NCBI GenBank assembly: GCA_037128295.1
Contig: JBAXWR010000057.1
Coordinates: forward strand, 1 to 33,037
Source: JAAFHB01 sp037128295
GTDB lineage: Bacteria > Bacteroidota > Bacteroidia > Bacteroidales > Prolixibacteraceae
DNA: 33,037 nt
Direction: 5' to 3'
Positions 1-8,784 of the stretch are shown piece after piece. The translations under genes were made by a program, and so were the position numbers. The notes under the pieces are model-generated. The model saw only the letters and a program-made list of their open reading frames with translations. It searched no databases and was not told the DNA's origin. The number at the start of each line of letters is the position of its first letter. Position 1 is the first letter of the stretch.

Positions 1-105
1 TGGTTTTGCCCAATTCCTCCGTGGTTTTGCCCAATTCCTCCGTGGTTTTGCCCAACTGTTCGAATGTTTTCCCCAATTCCTCCGCAGTCTTTTCCAATTT
101 TTCCC
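1..105 (-). repeat. five 21-bp tandem repeats coding a coiled-coil tail
   Basis: Units of 21 bp start at 1, 22, 43, 64 and 85. The first two are identical and the last two are degenerate. Each unit codes one heptad (E-E-L-G-K-T-T type) of the nuclease-like protein. The array may continue past the left edge. Confidence 0.9.
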
Positions 106-985
106 GGAAGAAGGATATTTTATTATCCCGGTCTATCAATGCTTTGAGATATTCGTCTTCGTTGAACATTTTCTCTTCAAGGTATGGGTTGTCGATATCT
201 GCCGACTGCAAACGCCTTATTACCCTGTCCAAGAAACCGGGGAAAAATTTCCGTATCAACCTCAACCTATGTTCGTTGTCTCTGACCCTCGATTTTTGGT
301 CAAACAGTTTCAATAATGCAAACAACTTGCCCTTGTATTCATCATCCTGATAGTCTGTCTCACTAATAAGACTTAAATTAGGCAATTGCACAACAAGCAG
401 GTCATAGCTCAGGTTATCTATGAAATCATTTGGCATTTGTAACGCTTTATTTTTAAAGAAACCTTCCTTTACCCTTTTGGTTTTGATCAACAAGTCATTG
501 ATTTCGTTCTCTATCCTGAAATTCAGGATAAAAACAGGCACCAACCTGATCGGCCTGTTGACCTTCCGTATAGTAAGCATCTCAATATCAGTAACCTCTA
601 TCTCATGTCTCTTCTGGAAATTTCTGCTGATGTAGCGTTTAAACCTGAAGATATCATCCGGCTCGGTTGCTTTTTGTAACTCGATCATGATCAGCTCCTT
701 GGTCCCATCAGGCAGGAGAACCGTAGCAGTAAAGTCAAGGTGGAAAAGGCGCAGGTCGTCTTTTGTTTTGGGATCTTGAAGTGCCAAAGCAAGTGATTTT
801 TCCTTTTTTTCGGAATGGGTTATCGGCTCAAGTTGCAATTCGATGATGTTTTCGTTGATCAAGGTCGAAACAACAATCATTGCACTGTCAGTATCCTCCA
901 TCAAATACCTGAAAACCACATCGTAAATTGGATTTGGTATAACGATGAAGTCATTTTCGTCTATATTTTGCACAACATCTTCCAT
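1..985 (-). CDS. PD-(D/E)XK nuclease-like protein with heptad-repeat tail (3' end outside window)
   Basis: The minus-strand frame is open from an ATG at 985 to the left edge, so the C-terminus is missing. The core matches the layout of Rpn/PD-(D/E)XK transposase-associated nucleases: an N-terminal 'NPIYDVVFRYLMED' segment (residues 18-31), then D84 in HLDFTA and E102-x-Q104-K105 in IELQKA, which would be the catalytic D...ExQ(K) set. From about residue 290 the protein becomes heptads of the type EELGKTT, giving a coiled coil. Such proteins are abundant, fast-evolving accessory genes in Bacteroidota; whether they cut DNA in the cell is mostly untested. It is convergent with nothing and lies downstream of the butyrate genes on the same strand, 110 bp away. 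Family assignment is by eye. Confidence 0.7.
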   Translation of the reverse strand, partial: MEDVVQNIDENDFIVIPNPIYDVVFRYLMEDTDSAMIVVSTLINENIIELQLEPITHSEKKEKSLALALQDPKTKDDLRLFHLDFTATVLLPDGTKELIMIELQKATEPDDIFRFKRYISRNFQKRHEIEVTDIEMLTIRKVNRPIRLVPVFILNFRIENEINDLLIKTKRVKEGFFKNKALQMPNDFIDNLSYDLLVVQLPNLSLISETDYQDDEYKGKLFALLKLFDQKSRVRDNEHRLRLIRKFFPGFLDRVIRRLQSADIDNPYLEEKMFNEDEYLKALIDRDNKISFFREKLEKTAEELGKTFEQLGKTTEELGKTTEELGKT

Positions 986-1095
986 TTTTATTGCTTTTAA
1001 ATACCATAGGCAAATATAATAAAATTCTGGAAATTTTTGCTGATTAGCTGTTCCAAAACTTTGGATTAGGTAAAATGATTTGGAATGCCTAAATT

Positions 1096-2181
1096 TCAAC
1101 TTAATTTGTCATAAACCAAAGCTTCGATTTCGCCCCTGGCAACCATTAATGCATTCATTGCCAATGCTTTTAATTCATCCTGACCCGGATAAACCAATAC
1201 TGGCGCAATAAATCCAACACGTTCACGGATTTTTGCCATCAGTTTTTTATCGTAAGCAATGCCCCCGGTTATCAAAATGCCATCGATATTTCCTTTAAGC
1301 ACAGTTGCCATTTCACCGATACTTTTTGAAACCTGATAAACCATGGCATCGAGATAAAAAGCTGCTTTTTTATCCCCATGATTGACAGCTATTTCCAGTT
1401 CTCTTGCATCATTGGTTCCCAAATAGGCCACAAGCCCTCCCTGACCGTTAACCATTGTACGAATTTCATCACGCGTATATTTTCCGCTGAAACATAAATC
1501 GATTAAAGCACCTGCCGGAAGTGTACCGCTCCTCTCGGGAGAAAAAGGTCCCTCGCCATCGAGGCCATTGTTCACATCAATCACCCTACCCAAATGGTGG
1601 GCACCGATAGTAATTCCCCCACCCAAATGGGCTACGATAAGATTAAGTTCTTCATAATGTTTCCCAATCTTTGAGGCATGTTGACGAGCAACTGCTTTCT
1701 GATTCAGGGCATGAAAAATCGACAACCTTTTAAATAATGGATGGCCAGAAACCCTTGCAATATCGTCAAGTTCATCGGTAACGACAGGGTCAGCGGTCAA
1801 CGCGACCATTCCGGGATGGAGCTGTGAGATTTCGTTGGCGATCAATGACCCTAAATTGGATGCGTGTTCGCCCATCACCCCTTTCAGGCAATGTTCTACC
1901 ATTAAATCATTAACGTAATAGACCCCCGATTTTACAGGATACGTCAACCCACCCCTTCCAATAACGGTATCAATCGTCTCAATATCAATACGGTCATGCT
2001 CTAATTCTTTTAGAATCATTCCTTTTCGAAACTCAAATTGTTCGCTGATCGTTTTGAATGGAGCCAACTCTGCCATTGAGTGATGCAGGGTTTTCAACAT
2101 TGAGCAGACAGTATTGTCGTAAATCGCAATCTTAGTGGTTGTGGATCCCGGATTGATAACTAAAATTCGTATTGATTTCAT
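1096..2181 (-). CDS. buk: butyrate kinase
   Basis: The 361-residue product is full length for butyrate kinase, an acetokinase-family (ASKHA fold) enzyme that converts butyryl phosphate and ADP to butyrate and ATP in the cytoplasm. Visible signatures are the N-terminal phosphate-binding NPGSTTTK (residues 10-17), the AHLGGGI segment, the family hallmark DGEGPFSPERSG in the middle, and ITGGIAY near the C-terminus. It lies 138 bp downstream of phosphate butyryltransferase on the same strand, the usual Bacteroidota order. The pair gives substrate-level ATP from butyryl-CoA; some homologues also take branched-chain or longer acyl phosphates. The gene starts at the ATG at 2181, where the family N-terminus aligns. 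Confidence 0.95.
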   Translation of the reverse strand: MKSIRILVINPGSTTTKIAIYDNTVCSMLKTLHHSMAELAPFKTISEQFEFRKGMILKELEHDRIDIETIDTVIGRGGLTYPVKSGVYYVNDLMVEHCLKGVMGEHASNLGSLIANEISQLHPGMVALTADPVVTDELDDIARVSGHPLFKRLSIFHALNQKAVARQHASKIGKHYEELNLIVAHLGGGITIGAHHLGRVIDVNNGLDGEGPFSPERSGTLPAGALIDLCFSGKYTRDEIRTMVNGQGGLVAYLGTNDARELEIAVNHGDKKAAFYLDAMVYQVSKSIGEMATVLKGNIDGILITGGIAYDKKLMAKIRERVGFIAPVLVYPGQDELKALAMNALMVARGEIEALVYDKLS

Positions 2182-2319
2182 AACTATTTAATTTAGAACG
2201 TAACAAATAATACTAAAGCTTCTGGCGGCTGGCAACTGGCTAACTGCACGTGCTTCAATGAAGAACTTATTTCAAGATATTCCTATTTATTTCTATTTTA
2301 TTTCTATTTTATTTCCCGA

Positions 2320-3234
2320 TTATTCCCCAACATTAGCCATTAAAGCCCCAAGCGCAATTGAAAAAAGCTTGACCTGACTACTGTCGCCCCTGGAAGCAAG
2401 CACAATCGGAACCCTTGCACCGACAATGATTGCCGCCGAGCTCGAGTTTGCCAACTTGGTGTTAACCTTATAAAATACATTCCCCGATTCGATATTGGGA
2501 AATAACAAGCAATCGGCATCCCCGGCAACCGTCGATTTTATACCTTTGATTGCAGCAGCTTCTATATCTATGGCAACATCGAGGGCCAGGGGACCATCGA
2601 CAATACATCCGGGAATTTGTCCGCGTTCGTTCATTTTTGACAACAAGGCTGCATCAGTAGTTGAAACAAGTGATTGTAAAACCTGTTCAGTTGGAGCAAT
2701 AACCGCAACTTTGGGAAGATCAATCTGTAGCCGATGGGCAACTTGAACCATATATTTGATAATCTGAATCTTTTGGTTCAGATCGGGCAAAGGAATAACG
2801 GCCACATCCCCAACGATCAATAATTTTGGGTAATTTTTATTTTCAACTACAGTGATATGGCTTACCACAGAACCTGGAGAGGTCAAACCTTTCTCTTTAT
2901 TAAGAATTGCTCTCATAAACTTGTCGGTGCTAATCAATCCTTTCATCAAAATATCGCCCTCTCCCCGATTGATCATATCTACTGCTAGTCTGGCGGCCAA
3001 TTCATCAACCGGTTCATGGACAACTGTGAAATTAGACGTGTCAATATCGTGCTGGATGCAAACAGCCGAAATCACAGATTCATCCCCAATCAAAACTGCT
3101 TTTACCAGCTTATGAACGATGGCCTGATTGACAGCCGAAATGGTGTGTTCGTCATTTGCGCCTACCACTACGATGGTTTTGATTTTCCTTTCTTTGTGTA
3201 CTTTTAACAATTCCGTAAGCTTCCTGACTGTCAT
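2320..3234 (-). CDS. ptb: phosphate butyryltransferase (phosphate acyltransferase family)
   Basis: The 304-residue product has the length and layout of phosphate butyryltransferase, which exchanges CoA of butyryl-CoA for phosphate. Supporting segments are VVGANDEHTISAV near the N-terminus, GDILMKGLISTDKFMRAIL in the middle, and the C-terminal SGNVFYKVNTKLANSSSAAIIVGARVPIVLASRGDS pattern typical of Pta/Ptb enzymes (quoted as separate conserved stretches, with the terminal SRGDS most diagnostic). It is the first gene of a ptb-buk pair. A candidate promoter lies 27-54 bp upstream of the ATG. The alternative in the same superfamily, phosphotransacetylase, is less likely because buk follows. Confidence 0.93.
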   Translation of the reverse strand: MTVRKLTELLKVHKERKIKTIVVVGANDEHTISAVNQAIVHKLVKAVLIGDESVISAVCIQHDIDTSNFTVVHEPVDELAARLAVDMINRGEGDILMKGLISTDKFMRAILNKEKGLTSPGSVVSHITVVENKNYPKLLIVGDVAVIPLPDLNQKIQIIKYMVQVAHRLQIDLPKVAVIAPTEQVLQSLVSTTDAALLSKMNERGQIPGCIVDGPLALDVAIDIEAAAIKGIKSTVAGDADCLLFPNIESGNVFYKVNTKLANSSSAAIIVGARVPIVLASRGDSSQVKLFSIALGALMANVGE

Positions 3235-3541
3235 GATAAATGGTTTTTAGTATTATTTGACAAAAATAGTATTTAGCCAGATTACAAAGTATGATAAAAT
3301 ACAGGTGTAAATCAGATGGTTACAGAATATTCACAGCAAAGAGGAATGTGTCGGATTGAAACAAAAGGTTCTGTTTGTCAATCAATCTGAAACCTCTTTA
3401 TCCTTTAAAACTTATAAAACTCCATCATCTTTTGAATATTCAAAAACCTTATTATCTATTATTTTGCACTCCGCTTAAAAATAAATATTAAATAGGGATA
3501 TTCTGATATTAATTTACTATAATCGAACAAATTATTTACCA
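3235..3541. other. divergent intergenic region between ptb and the rhamnosidase gene
   Basis: This 307-bp AT-rich stretch separates two divergent genes and must hold both promoters. The ptb side has a clear -7 box, annotated separately. On the rhamnosidase side I see only a near match TTATTTTG at 3459-3466, with an upstream TTTG at 3431 spaced too far for confidence. I see no small gene, riboswitch or tandem repeat here. Confidence 0.6.
3261..3288 (-). promoter_or_regulatory. candidate Bacteroidota promoter for ptb-buk
   Basis: Read on the minus strand, TATTTTTG (plus positions 3261-3268) matches the TAnnTTTG -7 consensus of the Bacteroidota primary sigma factor exactly. A TTTG at 3285-3288 could be the -33 element, although the 16-nt gap is a little short. 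The -7 box lies 27 bp upstream of the ptb ATG. Confidence 0.5.
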
Positions 3542-6328
3542 ATGAAAAAACTAATTCCAATTGCCTTTTTCGTGATGATCTTGTCAGGATTATTAAACGC
3601 TGCAATCCTTCCAGTCAGATTGACCTGTGAAAACCTTAAAGATCCAATGGTAGTCGATTTGCTTAAGCCACACCTCTCATGGATTAATACTGTGACCCAA
3701 AATGAGAAGGGCGAAATTCAGACCGCTTATGAAATCAGTGTCGCCTCCAACCTTGAAATATTATTATCCGGCAAAGCTGATTTATGGAAGAGTGGCAAGG
3801 TAAAATCCAATAAATCAGTCAATATCTCATATAATGGCAAGCTACTTTTTTCAAGGCAAGATTGCTGGTGGCAGGTCAGGGTATGGAACAAAATGGGTAC
3901 ACCCTCAGCATGGAGCGAACCAGCTTTCTGGAGCATGGGATTATTAAAACCAGAAGAGTGGAAGGCCCAATGGATTGGTGCCCCATGGCAGGATGAATTG
4001 GCACTTCCCAAACACCGGACCCCGAAAGTAAACGACCCATCGGATCCAAATCCCAAAACTCCAGTTTATAAACTCCCGCCACCTGCACCACTTTTAAGGA
4101 AGAGTTTTTCGGTCACAAAGGAAATCGTCAAAGCCCGCGCGTTTGTAACAGGACTTGGATTCTTTGAACTATATGTGAATGGCGCAAAAGTTGGAGAAGA
4201 CGTCCTTGTTCCCAATCTCACCCTTTATGGGAAACGCGACAACCTGGGTGACATCGGGGCAATGATCAAAAATAATTTTAGGGAATACCGGGTCATGTAC
4301 CTTTGCTACGATATTACAAAACTTTTGAAACAGGGGGAAAACGTTCTGGGTGCGATTCTGGGCAACGGTTTTTACAATCCTGCCAATTCCTGGACCGAGG
4401 GTTATGGAACACCCCGGTTTATCGGGCAAATCTATCTGACTTATTCGGATGGGACAGAACAGGTGATTACAAGCGACCAGAGCTGGAAAGCTTCAAAAAG
4501 TGCAATTTTAATGGATTTGGTTTACGATGGCGAACATTATGATGCACGGCAGGAGCAACAAAACTGGTGCAATCCTGGTTTTGACGATTCAAAATGGGAA
4601 CAGGTTGCGAAAAGAAAAAACCCGGAAGGTGTAATGAAAGCGCATATGTCCCTCACAGATAGGGTTAAGGAGACTCTTCCCCCGATAAAAATTGAACGTC
4701 TTGGCGAAGGGCATTATAAAGTCGATTTCGGTCAGGAAATTTCGGGATGGCTTCATCTGATGAATGTTACAGGTGAATCTGGTCGAAAGATCACAATTAA
4801 ATATGTTTGTGAATCACCAATGGGAACCAACACCTATACAATGAAAGGTGGCGGTCCTGAATCGTATTCCGCACGGTTTACCTGGTTTGTGTTCCGCGAA
4901 GTTGAGATCTATAACTGGCCGGGTGAACTAAAACCCGAACAACTAACAGCCGAAGCAGTTTACAACAACATCGAAACAACTGGCAAATTTGAGTGTTCCA
5001 ATCAGTTATTTAATACGATTAACAAGATTTGGTGGAGGTCCGAAACAGATAATTTGCACATGGGGGTTGCCAGCGACTGTCCCCACCGTGAACGGTCACC
5101 TTATACGGGCGATGGCCAGGTGGCATGTGTTACAGTGATGCACAATTTTGATGCAAGGCCATTTTACACAAAATGGATTCAGGATATGTTTGGAGCTCAA
5201 AACCCTGATAATGGGTATGTTCCAAACGGAGCACCTTGGCAACCTGGTTGCGGTGGTGGTGTAGCCTGGGGCGCGGCAATCAACATAATGCCATGGGAAT
5301 ACTATCTCCATTATGGTGAGATTGACATGCTTAAACGCAATTTTGAAGGGATGAAAGGATACATCAAGTATATGCTTACCTGGACAGATGCAAATGGGAT
5401 TATGTTCTCGCAGGCTCCCGACAAGAACAAACCCAACCAATGGATAAACCTTGGCGACTGGTGCGCCCCTGGCAAACTTCCTGCTGATGTAATGGTTCAC
5501 ACGTTTTACCTCTGGCGTTGTGCCGATTTTACCGCAAAAGCAGCCAAAGTACTTGGAAAAACAAAAGAATATCAGGAATATAACAATCTTGCCTTAAAAA
5601 CAAAGGCAGCTTTTCAGCAAAAATTCTACGACAAGGAGAAGCGCACGTATGGACTAAATGGTGGCAATATTTTCGCATTGAAAATGGGAGTCCCTAAAGA
5701 TCAGTATGAAGGTGTCGTGAACTCGTTGAAAAATGACATTATCGCCAACAAAGGACATTTGGATACAGGAATTTTTGGGACGCAATTCTTTTTTGAAGTC
5801 CTTACGGAAAACGGGCTCCACGAAATGGCCTATAATGCCATGAACCAGACTACTGCACCTGGCTATGGATGGTGGATTACCCAAGGGGCTACTACGAGCT
5901 GGGAACAGTGGGACGGGTCAAATTCAAGGAACCACCCGATGTTTGGCGGTGGAATCGTATGGTTTTATCGGAAACTGGCAGGCATGAACACCGACGAGCA
6001 ACAACCAGGTTATCGCCACATCATTTTCCATCCACAACCGGTAGCTGACCTTACCTTTGCCTCCTATTCAAATCTTACACCCTTTGGAATGGCTTGTATT
6101 AGCTGGAAAAAAGAAGCCGGAAAATTTAATCTGGATATTTCTGTCCCTGTCGGGAGCACTGCCACAGTTTACGTCCCAACTTCCAATCCTGAAAAGGTGA
6201 CTGAAAACGGGCAGAAAATCTCAGGATCAAAGGAGATTGCTTTTCAGAAAATGGAAAATGGGAATGCTGTTTATAAGGTGGGTTCGGGAGAGTACAAATT
6301 TGTAGTAAAAAATAATGTAACAGACTGA
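3542..6328 (+). CDS. secreted GH78 alpha-L-rhamnosidase
   Basis: The 928-residue protein has a Sec signal peptide (residues 1-20). It then shows the N-terminal beta domain of family 78 ('LTCENLKDP...PHLSW...QTAYEISVAS'), further beta domains (about 150-470), an (alpha/alpha)6 barrel (about 480-820) and a C-terminal beta-sandwich. The barrel starts with the GH78 signature around residue 512, S-D-C-P-H-R-E-R-S-P-Y-T-G-D-G-Q, comparable to the DCPxRDER-GWxGD motif that carries the general acid. Here E517 occupies the acidic site. The enzyme should remove terminal alpha-L-rhamnose from pectin (rhamnogalacturonan), flavonoid or other glycans outside the inner membrane. It is divergent from ptb and ends at a bidirectional hairpin, so it is probably monocistronic. 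Linkage and substrate cannot be read from sequence. Confidence 0.93.
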   Translation: MKKLIPIAFFVMILSGLLNAAILPVRLTCENLKDPMVVDLLKPHLSWINTVTQNEKGEIQTAYEISVASNLEILLSGKADLWKSGKVKSNKSVNISYNGKLLFSRQDCWWQVRVWNKMGTPSAWSEPAFWSMGLLKPEEWKAQWIGAPWQDELALPKHRTPKVNDPSDPNPKTPVYKLPPPAPLLRKSFSVTKEIVKARAFVTGLGFFELYVNGAKVGEDVLVPNLTLYGKRDNLGDIGAMIKNNFREYRVMYLCYDITKLLKQGENVLGAILGNGFYNPANSWTEGYGTPRFIGQIYLTYSDGTEQVITSDQSWKASKSAILMDLVYDGEHYDARQEQQNWCNPGFDDSKWEQVAKRKNPEGVMKAHMSLTDRVKETLPPIKIERLGEGHYKVDFGQEISGWLHLMNVTGESGRKITIKYVCESPMGTNTYTMKGGGPESYSARFTWFVFREVEIYNWPGELKPEQLTAEAVYNNIETTGKFECSNQLFNTINKIWWRSETDNLHMGVASDCPHRERSPYTGDGQVACVTVMHNFDARPFYTKWIQDMFGAQNPDNGYVPNGAPWQPGCGGGVAWGAAINIMPWEYYLHYGEIDMLKRNFEGMKGYIKYMLTWTDANGIMFSQAPDKNKPNQWINLGDWCAPGKLPADVMVHTFYLWRCADFTAKAAKVLGKTKEYQEYNNLALKTKAAFQQKFYDKEKRTYGLNGGNIFALKMGVPKDQYEGVVNSLKNDIIANKGHLDTGIFGTQFFFEVLTENGLHEMAYNAMNQTTAPGYGWWITQGATTSWEQWDGSNSRNHPMFGGGIVWFYRKLAGMNTDEQQPGYRHIIFHPQPVADLTFASYSNLTPFGMACISWKKEAGKFNLDISVPVGSTATVYVPTSNPEKVTENGQKISGSKEIAFQKMENGNAVYKVGSGEYKFVVKNNVTD

Positions 6329-6380
6329 TATTAAAACTCTAAAACACTATTTTTTCAATTGTCTTTTTCTCCAAATAAAA

Positions 6381-6418
6381 AAAAGTATCAAAGGTGTCGA
6401 TCGTCCTTTGATACTTTT
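6381..6418. terminator. bidirectional hairpin terminator
   Basis: A perfect 14-bp stem (AAAAGTATCAAAGG at 6381-6394 with CCTTTGATACTTTT at 6405-6418) encloses a 10-nt loop and has A/T runs on both sides. It lies between the convergent rhamnosidase and LTxxQ-protein genes and can serve both. Confidence 0.9.
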
Positions 6419-6440
6419 AAATTTTAAGCTTGTAGGAAAA

Positions 6441-6821
6441 CTACCTGTTCTGCATTCTTGCAGCACGTTCTTCAGCTTGTTTTTTGCGGAAAGCATCCAA
6501 TGCGGTAGCCTGAGCAGGAGTAATAACAGCTTTAATTGCTTTGTCGGTTTCTGCCTGCATTTTGGTGCGCTCTGCCATCATTTTCTCGCGGTCCATGTCG
6601 CCACTTTCGCGCATTTTGGCAAAAGCTTCGCTCTGTTTTTTCTGAGCCTCTGTGACAATCGGAGTAACCTTGGCCAACTGAGCATCTGTTAAAGTAAGAG
6701 CAGTTTTCAGACCATCAATCTCCCTCTGAAGTCTTGCAGCTGGATCACCACCACCTGGTTGGGCTAAGCTGGAACCAATAGCTAACATAGCAACGAAAAC
6801 AAACATTAATAATTTTTTCAT
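6441..6821 (-). CDS. small periplasmic LTxxQ (Spy/CpxP-like) protein
   Basis: I start it at the ATG at 6821, which gives a 126-residue protein with a clean signal peptide (1-20, cleavage before QPGGG). The longer frame upstream is AT-rich and lacks protein character. The mature part is alpha-helical and charged, with an LTxxQ-type motif (LTLTDAQLAKV, 42-52) and a second one (ITPAQATAL, 100-108), the pattern of Spy/CpxP periplasmic chaperones and metal/stress sensors. Bacteroidota carry many such small proteins of unknown client. It is followed by the shared terminator and lies about 100 bp downstream of the cvfB-like gene. Confidence 0.75.
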   Translation of the reverse strand: MKKLLMFVFVAMLAIGSSLAQPGGGDPAARLQREIDGLKTALTLTDAQLAKVTPIVTEAQKKQSEAFAKMRESGDMDREKMMAERTKMQAETDKAIKAVITPAQATALDAFRKKQAEERAARMQNR

Positions 6822-6925
6822 ATTCAAAATTTTTAAATTCTGCTGTTTGACTACATAAATACCAGTTAGTTTAAACCGATCAAAAATATTTTGAAAAAAT
6901 ATATAAAATATTAATATATTGAATA

Positions 6926-7801
6926 TCAATAATTTAACCTAATCCCTTCAACAGTGATTGTGATAAGACGCTTTTTATATAGATTCCCCACTGCTTGTTT
7001 AAAGGTTTTTTTACTGATACCGAATACTCGATAAACCATTTCTGCATCGCTTTTATCCGAAACCGGAATAAATCCGCCATCTTTTTTCAGTTGATCCAAG
7101 ATCATTTGTGCAACCGGATCGACCTTCTCGTAACCTAAAGGATGAAGGGAAAGGTCAATCTTATGATCCTCCCTAATCTTTTTAATATATCCCTTAATTT
7201 TCAAGCCCTTATCGAGTTGTTCAAAAACTTCGTTCTCGTAAAGTACCCCCCAGTGCTGATTGTTTACGATTGCTTTAAACCCAAGATCGGTCTCACTTTC
7301 AATAACAAGGTCAACTTCCTCTCCAACAGCATATTCTGGTATAGATTTGTTCAAAAATTTAGTCAGCTTGGCGGAGGCAACAATCCGGTTGCTTTCAGGA
7401 TCGACATAAATATATACCAGATAGGAGCGCCCTTCAGTCATCGTTACTTTTTGTTCGCGAAATGGAACAAGCAGGTCTTTCATAATTCCCCAATCCAAAA
7501 AAGTACCGATCTTATTGACCGATTTTACCCTCATCATCGAAAATTCCCCAACCTGGGCATACGGTTTTTCAGTTGTTGCTATGGGTCGGTCTTCGGAATC
7601 GAGGTAGAGAAAAACATCAACAAAATCGCCAGCCTTGCAGTTTTTTGGGACATAACGGATTGGCATCAAGATTTCACCTTCCTGTTCGCCATCAAGGTAC
7701 ACCCCAAAATCGACCTCTTTGATTACCCTAAGGGTATTGTACTTACCAATATTTACCACTTTTGCTAATTTTAAGACCGTAAAGGTAAGACATTTCACCA
7801 A
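6926..7801 (-). CDS. CvfB-like S1 RNA-binding protein
   Basis: The 291-residue product matches the CvfB/YitL family: tandem S1-type OB-fold domains (about 15-75, 80-145 and 150-220) followed by a C-terminal winged helix (about 225-291, 'DKSDAEMVYRVFGISKKTFK'). Members bind RNA and influence virulence or gene expression in Firmicutes; the role in Bacteroidota is not established. The ATG at 7801 lies against the upstream operon's terminator U-run. An internal GTG about 14 codons in (before VNIGKYN) is a plausible alternative start because family similarity begins there. Confidence 0.85.
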   Translation of the reverse strand: MVKCLTFTVLKLAKVVNIGKYNTLRVIKEVDFGVYLDGEQEGEILMPIRYVPKNCKAGDFVDVFLYLDSEDRPIATTEKPYAQVGEFSMMRVKSVNKIGTFLDWGIMKDLLVPFREQKVTMTEGRSYLVYIYVDPESNRIVASAKLTKFLNKSIPEYAVGEEVDLVIESETDLGFKAIVNNQHWGVLYENEVFEQLDKGLKIKGYIKKIREDHKIDLSLHPLGYEKVDPVAQMILDQLKKDGGFIPVSDKSDAEMVYRVFGISKKTFKQAVGNLYKKRLITITVEGIRLNY

Positions 7802-7830
7802 AAAAAAGCCATGGTTTGAAACCCATGGCT
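7800..7830 (-). terminator. terminator of the glucuronoxylan-type operon
   Basis: An 8-bp perfect stem (AGCCATGG at 7807-7814 with CCATGGCT at 7823-7830) is followed, in minus-strand direction, by a run of eight T residues (A at 7800-7807 on the plus strand). It sits just after the epimerase gene and directly before the cvfB-like start, so it separates the two units. Confidence 0.85.
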
Positions 7831-7863
7831 ATTCATCTTTAATTCCTTAATTATTAGTTCGAT

Positions 7864-8766
7864 TTAACAACCTACTGCCTTCAATTGATCATCAATAAAT
7901 TTCTTGGCCCTTGGAATATCAGGTTCGTCAAGATGTTCAATGATTAGGGGAATATTTGGATGTAAGGCAGATAACCGTTTCAAATAGAGATTATAGTTTA
8001 AGATTCCAAGGCCGGGTGCAGGAAGTTCGACTGAACCGGCACCACGGAAAGTATGAGATTCATCTGCATCTATAGCCGCATGTTTTTCGGACAGGTCTTC
8101 TGCCCTTTTACAATCTTTGGCATGTGCAATTTTGATTTTGTTGCCCAAGGCATTGAAAATCCGGTTCAATTCCCCATCCACATCATCAATGTTATTGTCC
8201 GAAAAATAGTTGGTCGGATCCATCAACAAACCCAAAGAATTGTGTTGGATATCGCCAAACAATCTTAATACCTGATCGACAGTTCCGATGATATTGTTCA
8301 CATAATTCTCGATCAGGAAAACCGACCCATGATCATAAGCAAACTTAACAAGGTCAGTAATAATGCCACAAATCGTTTGATAAGCCTCATCCGTTCCGTT
8401 CTTAACATGATAAACCCAGTCACTCGCTTCGTCAAAAGTACCTGTTTCACTTACCACGTAAGGTGTGCCCAGATCGCGGGCAAATTTCAAAAGGGTCTTC
8501 AGTTCATTGATATTTTGTTCCCTTTTAACTAGATTGGGATGAACGAGATTGGTGTAACCCGAAACCGCTACAATAGGAAGGTTGGCATCACGGAAAGAAT
8601 CCCTGATCAGATGGCACTTCTCTTTGGTCAAACCATTACCGGAAAGTTCCATCCCTTTAAATGAGAGGTCAAGTTGCACCGAAGTGAAACCCAGTGCCTT
8701 AATCCGTTTGATCGATTCCTCCAATGAATAAGGGAAGTAACCATTGAAAATTCCTACTGAAATCAT
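7864..8766 (-). CDS. sugar isomerase/epimerase-like TIM-barrel protein
   Basis: The 300-residue protein belongs to the xylose-isomerase-like/AP-endonuclease-2 TIM-barrel family. Metal-ligand positions of the family are visible: E in 'FLIENYVNN', D in 'LLMDPTNY', H in 'KIAHAKDCK' and E in 'LIIEHLDEP'. There is no signal peptide, so it is cytoplasmic. It is the last gene of the minus-strand operon, 18 bp after an oxidoreductase gene. Known activities include keto-sugar epimerases, isomerases and, in Bacteroides, lyases acting on 3-keto-glycosides; sequence alone does not decide. Pairing with two Gfo/Idh/MocA genes favours redox-coupled sugar conversion (inference). Confidence 0.85.
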   Translation of the reverse strand: MISVGIFNGYFPYSLEESIKRIKALGFTSVQLDLSFKGMELSGNGLTKEKCHLIRDSFRDANLPIVAVSGYTNLVHPNLVKREQNINELKTLLKFARDLGTPYVVSETGTFDEASDWVYHVKNGTDEAYQTICGIITDLVKFAYDHGSVFLIENYVNNIIGTVDQVLRLFGDIQHNSLGLLMDPTNYFSDNNIDDVDGELNRIFNALGNKIKIAHAKDCKRAEDLSEKHAAIDADESHTFRGAGSVELPAPGLGILNYNLYLKRLSALHPNIPLIIEHLDEPDIPRAKKFIDDQLKAVGC

Positions 8767-8784
8767 ATGATAATCTCCTAAATA

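Noticed and set aside
6..1000. Plus-strand reading frames at the left edge
   Set aside because: They are antisense to the nuclease-like gene, whose minus-strand frame has clear motifs and is open over the whole stretch.
7142..7768. A 208-codon plus-strand frame
   Set aside because: It is antisense to the S1-domain CvfB-like gene and has no family resemblance.
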